From NCBI GenBank assembly GCA_015655565.1, contig JAATEU010000348.1, forward strand, positions 1-12,734: 12,734 nt of DNA, in the 5' to 3' direction. The notes under the pieces are model-generated. The model made no database searches, was not told where the DNA came from, and saw nothing but the letters and a program-made list of their open reading frames with translations. Shown piece after piece: positions 1 to 5,648 of this stretch (positions are counted from its first letter, which is position 1; each line of letters begins with the position of its first letter). Source of the DNA: Clostridiales bacterium (GTDB lineage: Bacteria > Bacillota > Clostridia > Lachnospirales > Lachnospiraceae). Both the position numbers and the translations under genes were made by a program.

Positions 1-13
1 CGTGCTTTTTGCC

Positions 14-40
14 GGTTGAAAAATGCTTTTCTTTTCAACC
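14..40. repeat. Stem-loop downstream of the secreted-protein gene
   Basis: A perfect 9-bp inverted repeat, GGTTGAAAA (14-22) and TTTTCAACC (32-40), with a 9-nt loop, lies about 40 bp beyond the stop of the minus-strand gene that ends at 82. Its position suits a transcription end. However, no clean U-tract follows the stem on the minus strand (only GGCAAAAAGC), so I call a stem-loop and not a confident terminator. Confidence 0.45.
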
Positions 41-81
41 TACTAACTCCTTACGTTCTATTTTTATTTTCGATAGACTAT

Positions 82-2001
82 TTAACGAATGGTAATCGTT
101 TGTGTTACCATATTTGCAGTACCTTTTTTAATTCTAAGTGACGCATCTCCACTGACTCCATCTTGCACTTTCATAAGAATTGTCTTTGTTGCATTTCCAT
201 CGCCGCCGGCAGTCATTGAAAATGTTCCTGAATACCCATAGCTGCCAGTCCATGTAGTACCGTCAATGGAAAACATAGCTATTTGTGTACCGCCGCTCAA
301 ATAACTGCCTGCTTTTAATAATGATACGGTTTCATTAGCAGCGAGGTTATTTATAGTTATAGTTATTGCTGTTTCCATTCCTGCATCTATTTCTACAGGA
401 TGATAAATTTCATATGTAACGCCCGTTGAAGACGAACTCTCCGAAATACTGCAGGATTCTGTTAATAATGTTGTCCCTGATTGTTTTAATCTCATGTTGA
501 AAGTTCCCGTTGCCGCAGCATCCACAACAAAAATCATATTTTGGGATGCATCTCCGTTGCTGTCTGTTGTTACAGAGAATTCATCACTATATCCATTCGT
601 TGATGGCAATATTCCGTTGACACTCGTAAACTTCGCAATCTGTGTACCACCACTTAAGTAAGCGCCAACAGAAAACCCACTATAGGTTGTATTCGTTTCT
701 AAACCGGAAAAATAAACGGTCAGTGGCAACTCCTGTCCTGTCACTACTGTTTGGGGAATTCCTAAAGTATAGGTATCTGTAGTTTCATCACCACTGCTAT
801 CACTAACATATCCATATGAGCCTGATTTAAATGTCGACTCATCATACCATTTATAAGAAGGGGAAGGAGTTGCCCAAGGTTCCGTTTCCGGTTCCGCAGA
901 TAATGCAGGTGTTTCATAGCTATACAAAGTGGTAACAGAATCTAATGTAATTCCAGTATTTAAAAAGTCTGTATAATTTTCCTGTTCTGCCAGCCAATCT
1001 GTTAACTGTAATAAAAAAGTTGCATCGTCATCTTCAGAAAAACCATCGTAAGTTGTTTTTGTTCTACCCGTCTCTTCATTTTTATACTTAGGGCTAGAAT
1101 CCTCCACTGCTGATGAATCTCCGATAAAAGCTGCTTTTCCCTGACCAACTTTTGCTATCGCCACATACGCACCTTCATCAACACCGCCTGCGTTATATAC
1201 TCCGGCATCAACTGCACCGGACCATTTAGCACCGGAAGTTAAATTATCCGGTAAGTAAACGATTCCTTTTGCAATTGCCGGATCCGTAATTGCAATTGTT
1301 GAACCGGCATGCATAGCAACAGCGGAAACATTTTCGGTTATTCCGAAGCATTCACCGGAATCAATGATAAGGGTTGCATCAACATCACCTATCGCATTAT
1401 ATCTAAAACGAACGCCAAAATTTTCTGCTAACCAATCATCACTTATTACGCCATCCATAGCATCCGAATTTGCTTCTTCTGTACTCATCCCCAATGCAGG
1501 ATTTGTAAACGCTCCTCTTCTATAACCATTAAAAACTTCCGCTGCATCCCATCTGTTCTTATTCCTATCCGCATTATAGTGGTCTGCTATAAAAAATACG
1601 CTTCCACCATTTTCAACATATTGGAGTATCGCTGCCTGTTCTGTTGCTTTGTAAGGAATATTTGCTTCCGGGATAATAAAGACCTCATAATTTTGTAAGT
1701 CCGCATATGTTATTTCAGAATTTTTTCTAAGTTCCGTCACATAATATCCTTCATTTGCCAGGGCTGTTGCATAATCAGAAAAACCACCATCAATTACCCA
1801 GTCTGCTGCCCCCGCTGTCTGAGCGTGAGTATTATCAAACAAAATATCGCTTCCGTTTGACTCCGCCGGCTGTATGTAAGGCGCCGTATCCGTATAATTT
1901 TCAGCATATACATTTTGTGCCGTAATACTTACAGCTGCTATCATAAGTCCTGCAGCTAAATTACACAGAAGTATCTTCGGTAAACTCTTTTCTCTCTTCA
2001 T
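82..2001 (-). CDS. Secreted protein with glutamine-amidotransferase-like domain and two duplicated C-terminal domains
   Basis: This gene encodes a 639-aa exported protein of unproven function. Residues 1-33 form a signal peptide (basic KREK start, hydrophobic core, signal peptidase I site VYA|E). Residues 53-340 resemble a class-I glutamine-amidotransferase/DUF4350-type alpha/beta fold, with segments such as ILFDNTHAQTAGAADW, FIIPEANIPYKATEQ, SVFFIADHYNADRN and KAAFIGDSSAVED. I recall similar segments in secreted proteins of Paenibacillus and Bacillus often labelled DNA-binding or nuclease-like, without proof. A Pro/Ser/Glu-rich linker (about 360-400) leads to two homologous beta-rich domains (about 411-518 and 530-639), each with YLSGGTQIA (448-456 and 567-575). 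No LPXTG, SLH or lipobox anchor is seen, so release or non-covalent wall binding is likely. The ATG at 2001 is chosen because GGAGG sits 8 nt upstream. The longer TTG start at 2019 lies just upstream of that SD and would place M-E-V-E-I before the signal peptide. Confidence 0.85.
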   Translation of the reverse strand: MKREKSLPKILLCNLAAGLMIAAVSITAQNVYAENYTDTAPYIQPAESNGSDILFDNTHAQTAGAADWVIDGGFSDYATALANEGYYVTELRKNSEITYADLQNYEVFIIPEANIPYKATEQAAILQYVENGGSVFFIADHYNADRNKNRWDAAEVFNGYRRGAFTNPALGMSTEEANSDAMDGVISDDWLAENFGVRFRYNAIGDVDATLIIDSGECFGITENVSAVAMHAGSTIAITDPAIAKGIVYLPDNLTSGAKWSGAVDAGVYNAGGVDEGAYVAIAKVGQGKAAFIGDSSAVEDSSPKYKNEETGRTKTTYDGFSEDDDATFLLQLTDWLAEQENYTDFLNTGITLDSVTTLYSYETPALSAEPETEPWATPSPSYKWYDESTFKSGSYGYVSDSSGDETTDTYTLGIPQTVVTGQELPLTVYFSGLETNTTYSGFSVGAYLSGGTQIAKFTSVNGILPSTNGYSDEFSVTTDSNGDASQNMIFVVDAAATGTFNMRLKQSGTTLLTESCSISESSSSTGVTYEIYHPVEIDAGMETAITITINNLAANETVSLLKAGSYLSGGTQIAMFSIDGTTWTGSYGYSGTFSMTAGGDGNATKTILMKVQDGVSGDASLRIKKGTANMVTQTITIR

Positions 2002-2009
2002 AATCTCAA

Positions 2010-2014
2010 CCTCC
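2010..2014 (-). promoter_or_regulatory. Ribosome binding site fixing the start of the secreted protein
   Basis: GGAGG on the minus strand, 8 nt before the ATG at 2001. It decides between that ATG and an in-frame TTG 18 nt further upstream, which has no SD of its own. Confidence 0.75.
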
Positions 2015-2031
2015 ATCAAAATATTTACATC

Positions 2032-2091
2032 TGTTTACAAATCATATGGTAACATCCGTAAAAAAATACATCTATCATTTCACTGTAAACA
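2032..2091. repeat. Separated inverted repeat TGTTTACA/TGTAAACA
   Basis: TGTTTACA (2032-2039) and its exact reverse complement TGTAAACA (2084-2091) lie 44 nt apart in the leader region of the secreted-protein gene. They could be two half-sites of an operator. No convincing -35/-10 pair could be read beside them, so the regulatory role is only a suggestion. Confidence 0.3.
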
Positions 2092-2099
2092 CTTAGTAA

Positions 2100-2211
2100 A
2101 GTTTGGGATTTTGGAGATACATCCCTGCCGCTACGCTTATCCAGCCAGTCAAGGGACATGGCCTATCAATTTGCCTTTACGCGCCGTGTTTTTAGAGGTC
2201 TGTTGAAAAAA
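2100..2211. other. GC-rich block of unknown origin next to decayed ABC genes
   Basis: Positions 2121-2190 contain 38 G/C in 70 bases (54%), clearly above the A+T-rich DNA around them. A small hairpin, GGGAT (2105-2109) with ATCCC (2121-2125), opens the block. The plus strand has a short open frame reading RYAYPASQGTWPINLPL and ending in TGA, with no start or RBS. It may be the end of a dispersed repeat or a mobile-element scar inserted beside the permease remnant. I cannot name a family and see no transposase or terminal inverted repeat. Confidence 0.3.
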
Positions 2212-2386
2212 TTACCGACTATCCCTCTTTAAGGAATAAACAGCTACTATAAAGCTGACTGTACCTAAGATAAATAAAAGTCCTCCCGCAGATAGCAGTT
2301 GGAACCAATCAATCGTATTCCCTTGTGTCAGCATCCGAAGGCTATTAATAACATGGGTAAATGGATTAATCAGTACAGCAATCCGT
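2212..2386 (-). pseudogene. C-terminal remnant of an ABC-2 type drug-export permease
   Basis: One minus-strand frame reads R-I-A-V-L, then [14 protein letters not shown], a hydrophilic turn, a final membrane helix (LLSAGGLLFILGTVSFIVAV) and a basic tail ending in TAA at 2212-2214. The NP.THV..LR.L motif followed by one last helix is typical of the C-terminus of DrrB/NodJ-type ABC-2 permeases. About 57 of the usual 250-290 codons remain. There is no start codon or RBS, and the frame begins abruptly at about 2386 where the ATPase frame breaks off. This is the downstream edge of a deletion that removed most of the exporter. Confidence 0.8.
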
Positions 2387-2524
2387 TAACGTTGATTTAC
2401 CTGCCCCATTCGGCCCTAACAAAGAGAATATCTCTCCCGCGGAAACATTAATGCTTAAATTGTCAAGTGCCTTTTTGCCACTTTTATAAACTTTTGATAG
2501 ATTGCTGACTAAAATTGCGTCCAA
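2366..2524 (-). pseudogene. N-terminal remnant of an ABC exporter ATPase, truncated just after Walker A
   Basis: The frame begins with TTG at 2524 behind a strong SD (AAGGAGG) and encodes 52 residues. It reads [15 protein letters not shown], then K-K-A-L-D-N-L and a complete Walker [10 protein letters not shown] (residues 37-45). After STLT the sequence becomes unrelated (D-C-C-T-D-stop) because it has run out of frame into the permease remnant, with the junction near 2386-2390. Q-loop, signature and Walker B are absent, so no transport ATPase can be made. A family member is about 300 aa. The intact gene was probably the DrrA-like partner of the neighbouring permease. Confidence 0.85.
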
Positions 2525-2554
2525 TTCTATATACCTCCTTTTCTCTTTGTTCCA

Positions 2555-2585
2555 AGCGTACAGTATTGCATTGTACTAGCGTCAA
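2555..2585 (-). promoter_or_regulatory. MerR-type promoter/operator of the dead ABC exporter
   Basis: On the minus strand a -35 TTGACG (2580-2585) and a poor -10 TACGCT (2555-2560) are separated by exactly 19 bp. An imperfect palindrome, GTACAGTATTGCATTGTAC (2558-2576, 6 of 9 pairs, including the outer five), fills the spacer. An over-long 19-bp spacer containing a dyad is the hallmark of promoters activated by MerR-family regulators. A MerR-family pseudogene lies directly upstream and the ABC ATPase start is 31 nt downstream. The -10 is weak, so the assignment rests on spacing, dyad and context. Confidence 0.5.
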
Positions 2586-2610
2586 TAATTAAAAACAAAA
2601 TTTTTGCAAC

Positions 2611-2637
2611 AAAAAACCGCTGCCTTTATCGGCAGCG
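2611..2637 (-). terminator. Rho-independent terminator of the MerR pseudogene
   Basis: A perfect 7-bp GC-rich stem, CGCTGCC (2618-2624) with GGCAGCG (2631-2637) and a 6-nt loop, is followed on the minus strand by G and a run of six T (2616 down to 2611). It lies 16 nt past the stop of the MerR remnant and ahead of the MerR-type promoter, separating regulator and exporter transcripts. Confidence 0.8.
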
Positions 2638-2652
2638 ATGAAAAGGAAAATG

Positions 2653-3176
2653 CTATTTGCTATTTATGGGAAAGCATACTTCTGTAATCAGGTTGTCCGG
2701 GTCAGTTTCGGTTTCGGGAGAGTTATCGGGTCAACACTCTTAAATTGAATCGTGTCTATATTCTGGTATTTCCCAACAATAGCTCTCTGAACTTCTGCGT
2801 CAATTCCATGTTCGACAAACCCTTCATATGGAAGAGCGCAATATTGTAGCACGGATTGGCAAACTGTACGTTCTGCGCCGCGATTTCTTCGGACAGCTTC
2901 TTCCACAATATACCCTCCCCACCGTAGCGGCAATCGTACTGCGGTAGCTTATCACATTTCTTTTGGGAAGCTCTTTAATCGCTATATTAAATCTGAAAAG
3001 CGGCGAACTTTTATCAAGGCCCTTATAGGAAGCTGTTCTTCGCTATAATAGCGGTAACTTGTAAATTCGTCAATATGGGCTGGAATGAGTAATCCTATTT
3101 CATTGTAGTGCCGAAGCATAAAAATACTTATCTTTGACAGGGTGGAAAAATCACCGATTTTAAGTATAAATTTCAC
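2653..3176 (-). pseudogene. MerR-family regulator with GyrI-like effector domain, broken by frameshifts and deletions
   Basis: The N-terminus is a clear MerR winged-helix: KIGDFSTLSKISIFMLRHYN, then EIGLLIPAHIDEFTSYRYYS (about 3174-2995). It is followed by segments of the GyrI/BacR effector-binding domain spread over different frames: IAIKELPKRNVISYRS, EGILWKKLSEEIAAQNVQ, NPCYNIALFH, EHGIDAEVQRAIVGKYQN, and finally DNLITEVCFPINSK with TAG at 2653-2655. Lesions seen are: loss of the linker helix after RFSDLI with a stop; a frameshift before EGILW; a frameshift between ALFH and EGFVEH; and a deletion plus frameshift after SVDPI. About 175 codons remain, against roughly 270-290 normally. The usual start appears mutated to ATA (AAGGAAG lies 8 nt before ATACTTAAAATC), leaving only a badly spaced GTG at 3176. 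It probably once activated the ABC exporter downstream. Confidence 0.85.
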
Positions 3177-3320
3177 TTCCTTATGTGCAATCTAAACTCT
3201 ATTTATTCATCACAAACTATAACACTATGCTAAAGTCATTAGTTTGCAAAAGATTTTTTATATTTAATGGTCTGTAATAATTTCACCCATCCAATCCTCT
3301 ATAGAAAGATAAAAAAATAT

Positions 3321-3349
3321 ACTTATTTACTTTTTACTTATTTACTTTT
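3321..3349. repeat. 15-bp tandem duplication at the end of the DUF1835 gene
   Basis: ACTTATTTACTTTTT (3321-3335) is followed immediately by a second copy, ACTTATTTACTTTT (3336-3349). The second copy holds the TAA stop of the DUF1835 gene (3342-3344) and the first holds another in-frame stop. This may be a slippage scar linked to truncation of that gene. The rest of the 165-bp gap (3177-3341) shows no gene that I can recognise. Confidence 0.6.
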
Positions 3350-3947
3350 CACTTCTTTGTTTTACTAATCCCGAATAGGGATGTTCCTCATATTCTGTGA
3401 ATGCTCCAAATTCTTCCGCAGCTATTTCTCCGATGCTGCGATAATAAACAATACTGTTATCTTTCTCAATCTGCTTTGGAACACGCACCACGGAAAGTGG
3501 TGTCTGCGATTCTAACATCAAGTGGCACACAAAATACATACCACACACTTCCACAGGATCGCTGGTGCATATCCACATCCTTATATGTTCCAGCGTCGTT
3601 CTCGCTTCCTGAATCCGCGTCAGGGCATACTGACTAGTTTTCCATATTTCATCAGACACCTCTGGAAAATCTGCAAACAGACCATCAAGTAGCTTTTTGC
3701 GTTTGTTCATGCCGGTATCCATATCTGAAATATCACCAATATCCAATGTAAGTGTTAATGCTTCAACATCCCTTGAACTGCCTTCCATAGTCATACCAGG
3801 CCAGTTACGAAGCTTCTTTACTTCACGCTGTTCCTTTTTAGTGCCGCCAAGCACAGCAATTGCACCAGATAAACGTTCTCCCTGTTTAATCGATTTTGCC
3901 AGTTTTAATGCGCCGGCAGGACTTTCTCCAAAGACAAGTTCAATCAT
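3342..3947 (-). CDS. DUF1835 domain protein, C-terminally shortened
   Basis: This encodes a 201-aa cytosolic protein of unknown function. The start MIELVFGESPAGALKLAK and the later SVVRVPKQ and YYRSIGEIAAEEFGAF segments are characteristic of DUF1835 proteins of Bacillota. Those normally continue into a DUF3658 domain, giving about 300 aa; here the reading stops soon after the E-E-F-G-A-F segment, with no DUF3658. In the same frame beyond the stop, codons for SIEDWMGEIITDH and a TAA (3264-3266) can be read, perhaps the old C-terminus but not recognisable. The ATG at 3947 has AAAGGAG 8-9 nt upstream. It lies 196 bp downstream of the GntR gene on the same strand, and no own promoter could be assigned. 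It may be a functional short version or an early pseudogene. Confidence 0.75.
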   Translation of the reverse strand: MIELVFGESPAGALKLAKSIKQGERLSGAIAVLGGTKKEQREVKKLRNWPGMTMEGSSRDVEALTLTLDIGDISDMDTGMNKRKKLLDGLFADFPEVSDEIWKTSQYALTRIQEARTTLEHIRMWICTSDPVEVCGMYFVCHLMLESQTPLSVVRVPKQIEKDNSIVYYRSIGEIAAEEFGAFTEYEEHPYSGLVKQRSEK

Positions 3948-4011
3948 ATAAATGCTCCTTTCCTGCCATCTGCAAAATCAAAGGGGCAAGCGCATCCATA
4001 AACAGCAATAA

Positions 4012-4044
4012 CCGATTCAAATAATGGACATAAATATGAATCGG
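4012..4044. repeat. Inverted repeat between the GntR and DUF1835 genes
   Basis: A perfect 8-bp repeat, CCGATTCA (4012-4019) and TGAATCGG (4037-4044), with a 17-nt loop lies 100 bp past the GntR stop. It could be a weak transcription end for the operon or an operator for the DUF1835 gene. No U-tract follows on either strand, so the role is open. Confidence 0.35.
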
Positions 4045-4143
4045 ATAAATAATCAAGATACTTTCCCGTTCATTCAATTGCAGTACCATTGCCTTTATTG
4101 ACAAAAGATTCTTTCATTCTTTTATTACTGTTCTTTTATCCAG

Positions 4144-4830
4144 TTATCTGGTTGAATTCATTTGAAAAAAGTGTGGATATTGCTTTGACATGCTTTTTAC
4201 CTGCTCCAGCAAATTATCGGAGTAATCTATAACAACTTTGCGCATCGCTTCCGCATCCCGCTTGCGGGCCGCCGCAACCATTTTTTCATGTTTATCAATA
4301 ACAGATTGTTCCACACCTCTCATCTTACCATACAATAGTCGGATACGATTATAATGAGAGGCTACATCTTCAATGGTAAGCCAGGAAAGTTCCTCTCCTG
4401 CCGTCTCAAAAATAAGTTGATGAAAACGGTTATCCTTACAATAAAATTCTCTGAAATATTCTTTACCCAGATACTTTTTCTGTTTCTTTATCAATTCCTG
4501 CATGGTATCCGCTACCAGCTCACTGCACTTACGGATAAATTCATCTACCACGGCAGATTCCAGTGAAGTCCGAATAAACCACTCCTCACGAACTCTTTGC
4601 AGATCAATTTTGGATACTACGGTTTTTCGCTGAGGATATATTTCCACCAGCCCTGACTGTTGAAGACGAACTACCGCTTCGCGTACCGGTGTCCTGCTGA
4701 CACCGTAGCGTTCGGAAAGCTTCTGCACGCTGACATCCATTCCCGGCTCCAGCGTCATATTCATAATATCTTCCCTTATTTTGTTATAAGTTACATCATT
4801 CAACGAATTACTATTATTAATAATCTTCAA
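4144..4830 (-). CDS. GntR-family transcriptional regulator (FadR subfamily, FCD domain)
   Basis: This 228-aa DNA-binding protein probably controls the permease-hydantoinase operon it closes. Residues about 11-75 form the winged helix: YNKIREDIMNMTLEPG, VQKLSERYGVSRTPVREAVV, and a wing ending in GLVEIYPQRKTVVSKID. Residues about 80-215 are an all-helical FCD ligand domain. Likely metal or ligand positions are D133 and H137 (DNRFHQLIFETAG) and H181 (KHEKMVAAARKRDAEAM). The last His usual after the A-M-R motif is not evident (VVIDYSDN). The start is TTG at 4830, 14 nt inside the end of the upstream peptidase gene, with only a weak GAGA upstream, so translation is probably coupled. FCD regulators are usually repressors released by an organic acid or similar metabolite. 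The ligand here is inferred to be the operon's substrate or product. Confidence 0.9.
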   Translation of the reverse strand: MKIINNSNSLNDVTYNKIREDIMNMTLEPGMDVSVQKLSERYGVSRTPVREAVVRLQQSGLVEIYPQRKTVVSKIDLQRVREEWFIRTSLESAVVDEFIRKCSELVADTMQELIKKQKKYLGKEYFREFYCKDNRFHQLIFETAGEELSWLTIEDVASHYNRIRLLYGKMRGVEQSVIDKHEKMVAAARKRDAEAMRKVVIDYSDNLLEQVKSMSKQYPHFFQMNSTR

Positions 4831-5521
4831 CTGTTTCTCTACACCTTCCTGTACTCATTCCTAAAACGTCACGATAAATTTTCCCGGCGCCGGTAGAATC
4901 GTAGCCAAAATACAAAAGAACATCCAGAATAAAAGGAGAATAGTTCAGTTTATTCAGTTCCCTTGTAAATGCCATTGCTCCGATTTCGCCCAGGGTACGT
5001 ACCGTAGAATAGTTTTTAAAACCAATAAAATTCCATAATAGTATTTTTTCAGTCCGTGTATATATTTCCTGTTCAAACTGTTCTTCTACAAAATGAAAAA
5101 TTTCATGCCCCAAGATAGTATTCATTATACCATCTTGCCGGAAAAGTTCAACCAGAATTGGATTTTCTTCCGAAATGAACCGAACTGCCTGGTGCACAGG
5201 TTCTTCCATGATTTCTATTTTGTCCGGGGGGGTATGGCGGGCAAACAAAACACGTTTTCCCGTCATTAAAGTATTCTGAAACTCAACCTTTAATTTTAAT
5301 TTTTCAGCAATAGTGCATACATCTGTACCTCCGTATTCCCGGATGATTCGCTGCGCATATTCCCTGCCGCATACCATTGCATTGGCAATCATCTCAGTTT
5401 TTTTATCCGGCAGTATGCGCCTATTTAAAAGTTCCCTTGAAAAGGCGTACAATCCCCAGGTTTCATCCTCCACCTGTAACAAATTAAGAATCATTTTTCC
5501 TAAACTTAATTGCTCCTGCAT
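4817..5521 (-). CDS. ImmA/IrrE-like (M78-type) zinc metallopeptidase
   Basis: This is a 234-aa soluble protein with no signal peptide or membrane helix. The sequence GHEIFHFVEEQ holds an HExxH zinc motif (residues 139-143, catalytic Glu 140). About 40 residues later, GEIGAMAFTRELN supplies E179 as the probable third zinc ligand, the order seen in ImmA/IrrE (peptidase M78). The preceding DVCTIAEKLKLKVEF matches the helix that opens M78 domains. No XRE helix-turn-helix is fused. ImmA and IrrE cut transcriptional repressors encoded near them, and here the gene overlaps a GntR regulator by 14 nt. Cleavage of that regulator is inferred, not shown. The ATG at 5521 is chosen because GGAGG lies 4 nt upstream (tight spacing). 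An in-frame TTG at 5539 has no SD. A 127-bp gap separates it from the hydantoinase gene. Confidence 0.75.
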   Translation of the reverse strand: MQEQLSLGKMILNLLQVEDETWGLYAFSRELLNRRILPDKKTEMIANAMVCGREYAQRIIREYGGTDVCTIAEKLKLKVEFQNTLMTGKRVLFARHTPPDKIEIMEEPVHQAVRFISEENPILVELFRQDGIMNTILGHEIFHFVEEQFEQEIYTRTEKILLWNFIGFKNYSTVRTLGEIGAMAFTRELNKLNYSPFILDVLLYFGYDSTGAGKIYRDVLGMSTGRCRETVEDY

Positions 5522-5648
5522 ACTTCCTCCACTTTCCAATCATTTGCAACACAAATTACAAAATATATACCGCCTTCAACTCCAATCTGCGTGCCCCCTG
5601 CACCCATACAAATCAGGCTGGCAAAAAATATGTTTCACCTTTTTTGCC

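Noticed and set aside
2100..2211. Insertion sequence
   Set aside because: No transposase reading, terminal inverted repeats or target duplication could be found; it is kept only as a GC-rich block of unknown origin.
2688..2933. An open frame of 81 codons on the minus strand read as an independent small gene
   Set aside because: Its residues EHGIDAEVQRAIVGKYQN belong to the GyrI domain of the broken MerR gene, its N-terminal part is out of frame with that domain, and it has no SD.
3321..3349. CRISPR or minisatellite array
   Set aside because: There are only two adjacent copies of 15 bp, without spacers.
4817..5521. The metallopeptidase as part of a prophage or ICE ImmA/ImmR immunity module
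   Set aside because: No XRE repressor, integrase, excisionase or phage gene is near it, and it sits between metabolic and GntR genes on one strand.
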